Below are positions 37,956 to 57,430 of a stretch of 64,000 bases of DNA, one piece after another. Under the pieces are notes generated by a model, which did no database searches, was not told the DNA's origin, and was given only the letters and a program-made list of their open reading frames with translations. The DNA comes from Pomacea canaliculata (lineage: Eukaryota > Mollusca > Gastropoda > Architaenioglossa > Ampullariidae): assembly GCF_003073045.1 (NCBI RefSeq), contig NC_037593.1, positions 19,380,812 through 19,444,811 on the forward strand, in the 5' to 3' direction. How positions within the stretch are numbered: the first letter of the stretch is position 1; every line of letters begins with the position of its first letter. The translations under genes and the position numbers were made by a program.

Positions 37956-40474
37956 ATAATTTTTTAGAAAATGTCCGATGAATGGGCCTATGAAGAAAAA
38001 AGTACTAATAAATGAAGTTATTATTGGCTCAGGCCACATGGCTTCAAAGAAAAAAATAATAGAAAGTGCCTGACAAGTTATTTATATATTCTTTCCACTC
38101 ATTTTTTTCTTTAATCCAGCACAGCATTAGTAGCTTCATGCAAAGTGGTCAATGCAGACAATGGAAGAAAGACATGAGATATTACCTCTGAGCAAGAGAT
38201 AATCAAAGTGCTGACCAAACCAAAGTGTTTTGATTCCAGTATTAACATGCATTAGTGACAGAATAAGTCATGAGAAGTCCATTGTGCAATACCATAATGT
38301 AGTAGAAGCAGAAACAGTATTGTAATTGTGAACTAGCTTTATGACCTGATGCTAAATTGCCATTCTTTAAAATAAAATCCATAATAATATTGTAGGTATG
38401 TGTTTCAGCCAGTTCGCTTTACATATTCGGTCAAAAAATTAGACTGAAATGGCAAATAGAAATGATGGTGATGATGATTACTGAGAAAATGGGTGCTTAA
38501 AGGGAAACAGGGTATAGCCATTAAATCTGGTCTGAAATGGAAATGAGCTGCCTATATTGATACCAGAGACTTTTCTTTCATTAACAGTCTTACCACTAGT
38601 CAACTTTTCAAAATTTGAGATGTCCTTGATGTTTCTTTGATTTTTGACATCAGCATTAAATGTGCCACTGCCAGTTGCTTACATAAATGTACCTATTATA
38701 ATAATAATAGTAACAAGTGAAGATTAGGGGCTTGCCATTCTTGTTTGGTTGTCATTTCTGCTTGATGTTTGTTGTCCATGAAATTTAAATGTATATCACG
38801 ATCATTCCCTTTTCATTTCAGTACCCCTTAAATTCTTCGACCTGTGATATATTCAAGTTGCTGATTCTGCTGGAAATAGCCATTCTTTTTTAACTGGTGG
38901 CTATCTTTAGGACTTTGACTAAAGACTTACATCCTGTCACAGTTATTGATGTTCACGCTTGTGCAATGACCTCAAATAGTTAAACAAAATTTGAGTTAGA
39001 AACTTTCTATCCTTTTTCTTATGGGTATGTTGATGCCATTTTGTGGTATTTAACAGCTTTAAACATGGACACCCTGCCTCACTCCTTGTAATGTATAGCA
39101 GAGTGCCATAAACAACAGCCTTGGTGTGAATATTTTTATCAGATAACTGAGAAAGAGATTGGATACCAGTGGTCTGTGTATATAGATGTTGCACATATTG
39201 TATATTTATATGCATAACAGCTTATAAACCTAGTGATAATTCTGCTATACAGAACTGTGGTAATTAGTAGATCTCTTCCTCTGTTAGAAAACTCATTACT
39301 GTGTTACAAAACTCACTGTGAAAATAAAAGTGCAAACTGGAAAATACTGTTTGTGGATACTGCCTTTATGGAAAGTACATGGAAACCTGGGCCCTGCTAA
39401 TTTGTAGACAGTGAGGGTGGGTGGAGACTGGTGTTTTACGCCGAGCCAGCAACTAAGGCTATATCACACCATGTAAACAGATGCCACAGGCAGAGAAAGA
39501 ACAGCATACCCGAGAGGAGAGCTAAACCTAAGACAGCTGACACTTGCCTGTGTTGGTGACAGACTTTAGTGAAATGGACTCTAAAGTACAAATCTGTCTT
39601 GTTGAATGAATTAATGCAGTAAATAATAAGCCTGTAGTAACATTTAGGCATTGTTTATGAAGAGGCAAAAATGCAGGCTTGCTGCTTGTGCCCTTAGTAA
39701 ATTTATGCTTACATAAAATGCACTTGGGTTTAACACACTTCACCCATTGTATTTTCTGCATTATATTGACCACCATTGTGTGACAAGCAGCGACCTGCAC
39801 ACACTGTTGGGGTTAGGAAGTCTTTTAGGCTGGGTTAATGTGAACCAGATGAACTTGCAACATGCACCTAGTCTTTGAACTTGTAAATTTGTGACAAGAA
39901 TTTGACATTCTGGGGATGGTCATTGCCTGTAGATGATCTGGCATTCATGTAGTGGAGCTTTGGGTATCTCATGGGTGCATTCAATGGTTTTGGTTCAATA
40001 TTAAAGTTAGTAACTGCAAGTCAACTACATGACATTGGTTTTTGGACAGTTGTTGCTTATACCAGCTGCAAGTCATCTTGGTTCAGTTTTGATGCATCTA
40101 AACTTAAATTTTTTGAAAATTAATTTTTATGATTGGGAACATTCATTTTATCAATGTTTTAGTGACACACTTAAGTGTTTACGTGAAAAGAGACATTACA
40201 GTGAAAATTGTGAAACAAACTGAAGCTGTTCGCCCATAAATCATAACTTTAATGTGATGAAAGTATTGTAGTCTCACCATATCCTCGTCACACTCAAAAT
40301 ATCAAGGTCAGTGAAGGGACCTCGCATCAAAATATGTCCAAAAAGTACCAAAAAAGGAACAAAATACATTACTGTCCATGAAACTAATGACGAGGAGTTT
40401 AGATGTTTCCTGTCTTTTTTTAAAAATATTCTTCAGCTTTTCATAAAGCTTGAAGAACTTTAAAAGCCAGCGTC
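37956..40474. other. spacer between convergent KCTD3-like and SRP54 genes
   Basis: The two genes end facing each other about 2.5 kb apart. Apart from the alternative KCTD3 poly(A) signal and a SINE in reverse orientation (39413-39575), no exon or RNA gene was recognised. Short frames at 38943-39215, 39436-39800 and 40029-40223 have no conserved content; two of them overlap the SINE. Confidence 0.5.
39413..39575 (-). mobile_element. tRNA-derived SINE copy, reverse orientation
   Basis: Read on the minus strand it runs CCTGTCACCAACACAGG, TCTCGGGTATGCTG, TTCTTTCTCTGCCTGTGGCA, TCTGTTTACATGG, ATATAGCCTTAGTTGCTGGC, CGGCGTAAAACACCAG. This follows the same order as the copy at 61763-61950. The tRNA-like head is truncated or too diverged to see. 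Confidence 0.65.
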
Positions 40475-40480
40475 TTTATT
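40475..40480 (-). terminator. polyadenylation signal AATAAA of SRP54
   Basis: TTTATT on the plus strand reads AATAAA on the minus strand, 46-51 bases past the SRP54 stop codon. The spacing suits a short 3' UTR. Confidence 0.6.
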
Positions 40481-40525
40481 TTGGATGAAATGTTTTGCTT
40501 GATAGTTTGGCCGCATCATATGCTT

Positions 40526-47957
<7,432 letters not shown>

Positions 47958-47999
47958 TTATTCAGGTAAAGGCACTAAAACAACATAGATAATACTTAA

Positions 48000-48942
48000 G
48001 ATTCAGAAAGAAAAGATATGAACTTACATTAAAAAAGCTAGCAATAATTTTAGCAATAATAAAGATAACTTGATATGTGCAATAAATGTTTCATGATAAT
48101 GCCTATTTTCTTGATGAAATTAAATTCAGGCTATTTCAGACATGTTTACCAGTACATGACTACAAGAGGGGTTCCCATCATGTAGAAACACACAAATCAC
48201 ATAAAAGAGCTCCAAATCATATAAAGAAAATTTGCATCTAAAACATAAATAATGATGAGTTAGGTGTCTGAAATTACAAGTTGACATGAGGTCTTATTAT
48301 GAAAGACATTTTGTCAAATATTTTTTCATTGTTATCAAATGTAAGTGGTATGATAGTACAACATAAAAACATACGCAAACTTATGATTAGCAGCTTTTTA
48401 ATTCTACTACTGGTCAATAAACCATCCCTCCAACTTCCCAAAATATGTTTATGTCATTGATTTCATAAATATCTGTGGTTTACACATAAGTTTGAAAACT
48501 CCCATCGATTTTAACTGAAGGTATGAAAACCACCCAAAATTTTAACTGAAGGTCTGAAAACTATTTTTACTTTATGAATGGTAAACACTGATGATTTATT
48601 ACTGATGTAAATCCATACTGAAATTTACTCATGCTAAATTTTCGTTATCAAATCACAGATAGCCATCACAGCTACCTATAGGTTGTCAATGTGTATTGTA
48701 GTGTAGCCGTAGCGCTTGTTTAGGGCAGCGATACACAAGTCATTTGACAGTTCTTTCACTTTTCTTGTGCTGTAGCTAGATACATTAAATCAACATCGAT
48801 TCACAGTCTACTGGTGACAGCCGTCACTAGCACAACTGCTACGAGTGAAAGTAGAATAGCGTTTATCGTTGTGTTTGAGTTGAGACATATGACAACTAAA
48901 TAACATATTTATCCTCAAAATGTATAAACTATTAAAACTCAC
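48000..48942. other. upstream region of SRP54 (probable 5' intron)
   Basis: No coding sequence was seen. A TAG acceptor ends at 47975 on the minus strand, just before the 26-base 5' UTR piece of the first coding exon. A donor GTGAGT on the minus strand at 48942-48937 could belong to an upstream non-coding exon, making this stretch intron 1. Around 48490-48570 there is a two-unit near-repeat containing TTTTAACTGAAGG. Confidence 0.35.
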
Positions 48943-49110
48943 CGAGTCCAGTAATATGAAAAATATGTCAACAAATGAAGTGATTATTACAAGGATTAAA
49001 TATGTAGGCGTTTTCTTGTACAGTTCTACTTTCAGGTTCTTGGCCTGGGATCTGTACAGCTTACGTCATGGAGGGAAGAAGGTGCTGGCTTCCCTCCCCT
49101 GCAGAGGCTG
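48943..49110. promoter_or_regulatory. candidate bidirectional promoter of SRP54 and LPGAT1
   Basis: This is the only segment between the divergent genes with raised GC. It holds TTACGTCA (49061-49068), a half-palindromic CRE/ATF-type site, and on the minus strand a CTGGACTCG|GTGAGT exon end at 48943 that suits a non-coding first exon of SRP54. LPGAT1 has a TTTTTGCAG acceptor at 49868 ahead of its start codon, so it also needs an upstream non-coding exon. Both first exons could start here. This is inference from layout and motif only. Confidence 0.35.
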
Positions 49111-49935
49111 ACAGGGACTCATTTGAAATATTTCTTTAACGTGATGTAAATTAGATTTTCAAAGTATAACCACTACTTTGCAGTACTTCTTATTACAAGA
49201 TTTTGCTGAAAAATAAGTACATGAAGCTGACATCGTATAGATCATATTCCAGACCCAATTTTAATCAAATGTGAGGTTGAAATACTGATTTCCAAGGCAA
49301 CAATTTCCAAAGATAACGTTAACCTGGCGAAACTCTTTTTAGAAGGTAATTGTAAAATTACAGAAACTAGATCAAGTGTTGTTTAAGTCTCCTTTAACCA
49401 TAGAGAATTTATTATTTCTTGTAACAAATCGACTAAAAAGATCCCCACGTATTGTGTGCCAGTGATTTAATAAATGAAATGTGTGCATAGAAAACCGAAA
49501 ATGGTAAACAATTGTTTGCTTAATAGTAACTAGCAAACTATTTACTCAGTTAATAGTTTTTCTGGGTAGTAAGTAGAAAACTACTGACTTAATTAATGTC
49601 TATGAAGCTAACAAATTTAAACACAGAATAAGGTTTAGAAATACAAAGTTAAGTTCACTGTTGCTCAGATGTTTTCTTTTTGCAAATTTTGAAGATTTTT
49701 ACTTTGTAAAAGATGTGTAAAGCTAGTGGTAAATATGTTTGGTGCTTGCAACTTTTAAGTAGGTTTACAACATACAAATTAGTGTAAATATATTTTTGCA
49801 TGTGGTTTAGAAGTTTCAACTATTGCAAGAGAGGAAATTGTCAAAATTTGTTTTCAAAATTTTTGCAGCTCATTCACTGGTATCGTCAGCTCTTGAATAA
49901 CTGTATAGAACATTTGTGACAGCAAAATTCCCAAA
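49111..49935. other. probable 5' intron and 5' UTR of LPGAT1
   Basis: AT-rich, no conserved protein. A strong acceptor (TTTTTGCAG, ending 49868) lies 67 bases before the LPGAT1 start codon, so 49869-49935 is likely 5' UTR and the rest intron. Confidence 0.45.
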
Positions 49936-52900
49936 ATGAGACGTCTGCATAATTTGCTGAAGTATGCTTTACGGTTCATCTTCTTCTTCATAAGCAACCT
50001 GTATGGTTTTTTTGGGTATATAATGTGGTCACTTCTGCTGTTACCGTTACGGATAATGGTCCCAGATGTCTACTGGAAGATAGAGTCAGTTCTCTTCAAG
50101 GGGTTACAAGCAATGGTAGTGACATGGCTTCACTCAGGTGGATATGGAGGTAAAGAAATTTTGAAATAAATGATACATTTTGTAGTTTTTCTTGTTAAAA
50201 TTTTTGTGGTACAGAATGCAGACTACCAGCAAAATAGATTGCTTTTTATAGTGTGCGGCTGATCTGCACAGTATTGGGTAAAGTGAAATATTTCATCATA
50301 TTGATGGCAGGACTGCTTTGTTTTAGCTTGAATTAATCATTAGTATAAAGAGTAATGATCACTTTTTGTCAATGGAGAATTTTATCAGTTTAGTGAAAAT
50401 TTAATGTAGAGAGTAATGCAGTTGGCATTTCTTCTATGTTTTACTTCAGAATATTTTGTAAGTCTTTAACTAGTTTATTTATTATAAGTTTATTACTTTA
50501 ATTTCAATAAACTTTGAAAATAGTGACTCATATACATATTATTTGTAATTATCCATGAAATATTTAAAATTTATGACTTCTTGAAAAACATAAGGGAAAA
50601 GAGTGCGTTCCGTATATAATAGCAATGGATTGTATAACCTAATGGGCTTGTAAATAGTAGTGAAAAGCTCTTAATTAGAACATCAAAGAAATTTTTCATA
50701 ATTAGTAAAATTACTTATTTTTTTAAGTTATATTGTCTAGCCAAAGTAAATTGTGAATCTTAAGTAATTCTATTTTCTTTTGTTATGAAGTTGTTGAGGT
50801 AGGAGATGACATAAGTGCAGTAGAGGACAGCGAGGCTGTGCTTCTTTGCAACCACCAGTCTACGGCAGACACACCCTTGATCATGATCGTGCTATGGCCA
50901 AAGGGTATGTGCTCCGGAAAGGTCATGTGGATAATGGATCACATTTTTCGCTTCACCCACTTTGGCTTGATGTCAACAATCCGCAATGACTTCTTTATTC
51001 GTCAGGTCAGTTTATCAAGATTGATAAGTTACAAATTATCTGCCTTATGATTATCACTATTGTTTTATGGATACATAATATTCAGTCAGAAAGACTTTTT
51101 TCCAAGACAGGAATACAAAAGATTTCAGTATTTGGCCTTCTTTTATCCAATATCCAAGGTACTGTTATGGCATTTTGAACATTTTATTCACCTCTTTTTA
51201 AATTGTTTTGATAATATCAGGTCACACCCTGAAGATAAAATTCACAAGCAGGTTTATTTTCTTTGGAAAGGGTGATAAAGAGTGCAGTAACTTCTGTCAA
51301 TATGTCATACCAAAACAAAGTTTTTTTTTATTAGAAGACATACTTGGATTTTGCTTTTAAACAGATTTCTGTTCATCAACTTGATTTTTTTAAATATTTT
51401 TTATTCTTGATTTCATCATACATGTAGGGATGTACCATTCTGGATGGATTAATCGGTTATTTTCTTAAGCCTGTTGCATTGCAAGCAAGTTATTTTTAAA
51501 GAAACATAATAAAGGGCTTGTCTCAAGGAAAATTTAGTTGACTCGTAGCAGTTTATGGCTTTACCAAGTTTAATAATATAAATTATAATTTGCAGAAACT
51601 ACCAAGCTTCTGAAATGTTGCATTAAAGCTATGTTTTTAGATATATATAAATCTCATTACCTGTACAAGAAAGAATTAAAATAATGAAATGAGTTTATTT
51701 TTTTTTGTTCTTGTTATGGTATTTGGACAGGGTAAGGAAACAAGAAGCCAACAAGGGGTACTGCTTGAAGAACATCTGAAACAGCATTATTCATCTTCTA
51801 AGAGGAAGTGGATAATTTTATTCCCTGAAGGAGGATTTTTGCGAAAGCGAAGGGAAGCAAGCCAAGAGTGAGTGGTTAAGGATGGCAAGATGGTTAAGCT
51901 TTCAGTATCTTTTATTAAAGTTTGTAAAATGTTGTCTTTTGAATGTGGATAATATTATATCTTGAAAGCATGTATTTTTTTCTGGAATAGAATTTAAAAC
52001 AAATAGTGTTACAGAGTTTCTGGGCCACGTCTATAAATATCATCTTTAGTCTGAAGTTAAGATGATAGACTTAATTCAAGGCCATGACAGATCATGCACA
52101 AATCTTGTTTGTTAACTTCACAGGTATGCACGAAAAAATGGCTATCCAGTGCTACAGCATGTAACATTACCACGAATTGGAGCCCTAAAAACAATTCTGA
52201 ATACCCTTGGAGATGGGCAGTCTTTTGAAAGTGAGCATGGTGACATGCAGAATGGTTTGTACAGTTCTCTTCAAATGTTTTTATTTCTTAATGGTAATTT
52301 GTAATTAAATACTTAGGTATGATAAATAAAGACTGCAATGAATGAGTCAATTATTGGATATTTTAATACTGGATTTTTGCTTTCATTGCTGTTGGCTTTT
52401 ATTAATATCAATGACTTAAAGTTTGAAATTTGCTGCACATAATTTTTTTTAGGGAATTTGTCTTTTGAAAAATAATTTTTATGTTGCAGCAACCTAACAT
52501 TGATGAAAAAAATTATACTTATATATTTCCCTAGATACATTAAACTTTGTACTGTAAGGCTGTTTCTTTCACAGCTTTGTTTAATGTTCCACTCATATAA
52601 AACCTTGCTTATTTTATTTCTCAAAGGGATGAACAAGTCTCAGGAGAAACTGAAGTGGGTGGTTGATATGACAATCGGGTACAGGAATGGAAATGCACTA
52701 GACATGTTAGGAATGTGTGTTGGTTATATTGAACCTCAGAACATCCACGTGCACTTCCGTGCATACCCAGTATCACAGATTCCACAGGACAGTGAAGACC
52801 TTCTTCAGTGGCTTTACGCTCGGTATGAAGAGAAGGAGAAACTTCTGGATCATTTCTACCAGCATGGGGTTTTTCCACCTGATTTTACAGGTGGATTTTT

Positions 52901-53030
52901 ACCATTAAAAAGGGCATCACAACTTGTTTTTGACTTAGGAGCTGTGATCTTGTTCCACCTCTTTTTCATTGTTTCTGTATATCTTCAGTACACTTTTGTA
53001 CTGAAACCTTTATTTGGTCTTTTATTTTGA
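49936..53030 (+). CDS. LPGAT1: acyl-CoA:lysophosphatidylglycerol acyltransferase 1 (LPGAT1)
   Basis: Exons: 49936-50149, 50791-51005, 51731-51867, 52124-52254, 52627-53030; GT-AG, phases consistent, 366 residues (vertebrate LPGAT1 about 370). The enzyme moves an acyl group from acyl-CoA to a lysophospholipid in the ER membrane. Residues 10-50 form a hydrophobic N-terminal membrane segment. The acyltransferase signature blocks are in order: NHQSTAD (92-98, the HX4D catalytic motif), IRNDFFIR (acyl acceptor block), ILFPEGGFLRKRR (FPEG block) and VTLPRIGALK. A second hydrophobic segment (FDLGAVILFHLFFIVSVYL) closes the protein, which ends FGLLF. The ATG at 49936 follows the acceptor at 49868 and heads the membrane segment, so this start is secure. 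LCLAT1/AGPAT5-type enzymes are relatives, but the block spacing and C-terminus fit LPGAT1. No frame break. Confidence 0.94.
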
Positions 53031-54890
53031 TGTTGCATATTATGAGTTATCGCTGATCTCTCAGAAGGATGATATTTTTTAATTTAATGAAAAATATACG
53101 AAAAAAATGTGAAACTATATTTTGAACTGGTCAGTAACCTGTAAATTCTGCATACAGTAATCTCAGTAGCTGTTTTTTTTTTTTTCCTTCTGTCAGCATT
53201 GCCTGGACTTGATAATTTTTTTTTTTTGTACTAAACATTTGCATGATAATTACACCTCCCCAGTACTAGTTCTCCACAGTAATCATAGTTTTTGTATTTT
53301 GACTCACAGTTACACAACAGATTCAAAAAAAATTACATTCATGCCTAGGTTGGAGTGATTGTGTGTGTACATGTATATGTGTGTGTTTGGAAGAGGGTGT
53401 GATATATATACATAGAGGAATTTAAGGCAGAACATCAGATACAATAATATCAGTTTGCAGAGTTTTAACATACAAAGTTTTTGCATTTTTCTTTTATAAC
53501 AATTGCATTCTGTTATTTTAGGCTTCTGTGTTTATCAATGCATTTTTACCTTTATAAAATGTTTACGCTATCTTTTTATTTTAAAATAATTTAAAAGAAA
53601 TTTTTATGCTATTGGTACCCATAGCAGCAGAGACAGTGTATCAGAAGCACATGATTGCTAAATATGCATTTGAAAACAGCTGAGGTCAAAACACCTTTAC
53701 TAAAAACAAAAAAAAAAAAAAAGGAAGACAAGAAAGGAGAACTTACAAATGTTAAAAAGGGATTCCTTAAGGAAGAAATATGTAAAGTACATCCATAGAG
53801 ATGACTTTACAAGACATTACTTATTTAAAGTTTTACAAAATCCATTTAGGTCATGGTATATAAATATAAGCAAACTTACATGCATAGTTTGCTATTGCTC
53901 AATTTGCTTTATAGTTCACAATATCGTAAATTATCTGAAAAGTGATATCATTTGGTCCTCACCTCTTTTCTGTTTCTGGTCCACTCAGCTGAAACATATA
54001 TACAATTTCCAGAAACCCATTTTTTTCTTCATTCAAAACATTCTGAAATCCTATCTTTTTCTCATCAGAGTTCTGACCTTCCTGTACTTGGAAGGGTAGG
54101 CTAGGCTGTGTACACATTCTTGTATTTATTTTTCATGTTTATATTTTATATGTGTGCGTGTACACATGCATGCTCTTTAAAAAACTGATTTTGCAAGAGT
54201 GGATGCAACTTGGCAAGATTTTTATTACTCAAGTAGCTGCTTAATGTGAAGGAATTGAAATTGTTTTTTTTTGTCAGGTCAATCTATCTTTTGAATCTCA
54301 TGTTTCAATTATATTCTACTCTTATTTCTTAGAAATTTTTTTTTTCAACCACCACTCCATCTGCCATTTATTCAATATAGATTAATGCCTACAAATATGC
54401 TGACTTCTGGACTAAAAATAAGTGCAGTAAAAAAAGTGTAATGTTGCAAATCAATCTACAATTTACCAGTTTACATTCATTAACATTAAAGTAAACTTGT
54501 TAAATATCTGTTTCACCCCAGTGCATTTTCCATTTAAAGACTGCAGAAGGTTTCCAGCATCATTTTATTATTTTTGTTTGTTTGTTTTCATGTATTGGGG
54601 AAAAAAGGAAAAAAATCCAGTCTATAACAAAAATGCCTTGAGCAGACACTGATCTTCTACCTGTTGACTAGACATAACAACCTCAACACTCATATCACAA
54701 GGACATGTAAAAGCCTTATCCCTATGTCCATATGGAGAAGAGGACCAAACACTACAACAAGTTTTGCAGTCGTATCCACTTCTGCAACAAGAACAAATCT
54801 GGTTTGCAAACACCTCCCTAGTTGTCCTTCACCAGACAGCAGAGTTTACTGCCTACACAAGACACGATAAAGGAGACGGTCATTCATTCA
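53031..54890. other. 3' region of LPGAT1 and following spacer
   Basis: AT-rich and repeat-poor. The first part is presumably LPGAT1 3' UTR, but I saw no canonical AATAAA in the first several hundred bases. A run of A residues at 53706-53722 and short TG runs near 53370 are simple repeats. A small antisense frame at 54622-54813 with many Cys may be the decayed 3' tail of the LINE that follows. Confidence 0.4.
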
Positions 54891-54899
54891 TACTTTAAC

Positions 54900-55640
54900 T
54901 GCTACCATTTCATGAATGGTTATGCTGCTGGTTGATAGACAGTATCTGAGAAGGTTCACTACTTAGGTTTGTTTTGAGCAGTGGTAAGCAGGCCTTGCTA
55001 GAAATGATCCGTCCACTCTTTCACATTTGCAAGCCAATTTTTCCTCTGTCCACCTCAGCATCAACTCTTATCCAAGGTATCATGAAGAATGGTCTTGTAA
55101 TTTCTTGTGAACACTTGATTTTTGCAAGAATAGGTTCCTGGTGTCACATAAAAGTAGCAGACATGCTCCATAAAGTCATTGATTTTGTATCCCATATAGG
55201 ATATTCAGAGAAGCCTCATTGCACACTTGTTTTCAAATGCCTTCTTCTTTCTTGTGTGGGCAAGCAGAGTTCACATCTTGCATCCACACAGTTGGATGGG
55301 AACTTATATAGTCTGCACTTAGCAGCACTCCTGCTGGTGTTGTCATGTGATATCTTGTCCAGCCTTACCATTGCTTCTGTTACTGTTGCAGTTCTGATGT
55401 GCATGTTTGCAATTAAAGGTGGCTCCCATGCACTTAAAGCTGGTTCACCCTCTTGAACTGTACTCAGTTCATGCAGATCTGTTTTGTTGCTGCCTTTGGT
55501 GGTAGTCGTGACTTTGCTTTTGTCAGTTCTGGTTTCCATTCTACATGCATTTACAATGTCTGCATGTTGGTTAAGTCTTGCAGTTAACTTTTGATGCTCA
55601 CCATCAGAACAGCGCAGGTTGCACAGGCGCCTCTCAAGTC
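54900..55640 (-). mobile_element. LINE 3' fragment, antisense copy of the family at 29.4 kb
   Basis: On the minus strand the frame starting at 55539 (METRTDKSKV...) aligns with [10 protein letters not shown]... of the first copy. The similarity continues through IRTATVTEAMVRLDKI and AAKCRLYKF, then frameshifts, and then shows YKINDFMEH against YRINDFVRN. It includes the region after the catalytic palm motif only, so the FADD block itself is missing. Multiple stops and shifts show it is dead. The plus-strand 160-codon frame at 54974-55456 is its antisense shadow. Confidence 0.7.
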
Positions 55641-57175
55641 AATAAAGTTGTGGAAGATACCTCACTGGTATTGTAGATGATTTTATATTATAATTCTGGT
55701 TTGAAACCAACCTGTTTTTTCTGCTAGCAGTTTCTTAGCAGTGGTGTTCATGCAGTTCTGGATTGTTTTGCTTGGGTGGTTGATTAGGACACAATCAGTC
55801 AAAGAAGAAGAATTTACTTACAATTGTGAGAGCTGCAGCATTTAAGCTAAATAAAATTTAGCCATATGCCCATATTAGATGTCTGTTGCATACCACAATT
55901 CAGAAAACAACCCTGACAGTTGCTGTGGTCATGTATAATATTTGGCATCTAATATCACTGCTGCTGAAATGATCTGAAACTTGTAGGTATACTCCAATAT
56001 GAGATAACCACAAGGCTTTTCTCACAGCTATTTGGTGGGTTTAATTTTGATTTCTTTTGCTTGCTACGATGCTTGCATTCATGGATGATGCGATGTTCAT
56101 TTGACAGAAGTATGGCCATAGAATCACAAAGTGAGTGAAACTTTACAACCATGCTTTAGCTTTTTATGCAAAACCTGACTGCTGTATTAATGTCTCAAGA
56201 GAATATTATTATGTATGTCTTGTCCTCGGTATAATTTACAAATAACCGAAAAAGTTTCGTAAGTCATTTAGCACATTTTCTTTGCTTTTTGTGGTTTGGG
56301 AATATAAGGTGCAGTTGCATGCAATTTTTTTTATTGACCTCAATTTGCTAAGAACTGATAATTGTGCATTTAATAATGCTTGTGTAGATGCTGGTGTTTA
56401 GTCTTGAATGTAGGTGATTTGTTGTCTTTGAAACTTTTTAAGAATGCTCAGGAAAATCCATTTCATTCCTATGAATTTTTTTTTTCCTCAGGTTTTAAAA
56501 ATCACTGGTGTGCTGTGTGCCTCTGAAGTTCATCAGATAAAAATTAAGAAAAATAGAGGGAAGGAGACATACAGATATTATTTGCCGTGTGAGCTTTAAT
56601 GCATTCCTTAAAATTAACTCCTAATATGAGTTCTCATAAACTAAGAAAAAGGAAATTAAACATTTAAATGAGAGAAATACATAGGCATCCTCACTTCCAG
56701 GGTTTAGATATTTATCGGATATCATAAAGCTGTGATAAAGTAAATACTAGACCAACCAAAAGTAATAAGCAGTTACCAGCATCATACCTCTACTCCTTTT
56801 CCCATTTGTGGAAGATGGCTAGTTGTAATGCAGGTGATTAACAAAGTAATTTTATCTAAGGTCACAAAATCACTCAAAAATGGTTAGCCGGAATTTCAAA
56901 TGATGTTATGAACTGCTGAAACTGAGCATTTTGACTGATAATCTTGAGCAGGAGCAGAGTCAGTCAGTCTGAAATACTGGCAAGAAGCCATAGCAAAATT
57001 TCTTTTTAAAAAAGTTTATTATTAAGTATTATTATTCTTTTTGTTTTCGATTGCTGACTTTGCTTATTGTAGAAGAATAGAGTTGTGATAGTAGTGGAAG
57101 ACATTTTTAGGAAATTCCATCGTAGCATTAAACTCTTGTAAATTTGACATAGGACCAGTCAGTCAATTGCAGTTT

Positions 57176-57430
57176 TAATAATAATAAATGCAAAATTTGT
57201 AAAGCGCATACACACACCTAAGGAGTATGCTCTTAGCACTTGAGAACAAGAATGAAACATGGACAGCATACGGGGGACAGGAAAACAAGCAAATAACACA
57301 TTATAAAAGAATAAACAACCGTTTAGTACAAAGAATAAATTGAAATACAGAAAACACAAAGAGGAACCAAATAACAAGAACAAGAGCTGAAAGTAATATG
57401 ATATTGCAAAAGAAAGGGTGTGAAAAAGGA
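57176..57430 (-). mobile_element. dispersed repeat family with ATT-rich tail, copy 2 (antisense)
   Basis: Read on the minus strand it matches 25945-26231 along nearly its full length, with scattered substitutions: TTGCAATATCATATTACTTT, CTCTTTGTGTTTTCTGTATT, CTGTCCATGTTTCATTCTTG, AGTGCTAAGAGCATACTCCT, GCGCTTTACAAATTTTGCAT and TTATTATTATTA. Two near-full copies in opposite orientation define the unit as about 260-290 bp. Confidence 0.7.

Noticed and set aside
48920..49111. 63-codon open frame (+) upstream of LPGAT1
   Set aside because: It has no similarity to the LPGAT1 N-terminus, overlaps the probable SRP54 non-coding exon, and LPGAT1 has a clear start at 49936.
54974..55456. 160-codon open frame (+)
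   Set aside because: It is the antisense strand of the decayed LINE, whose similarity to the other LINE copy is on the minus strand.
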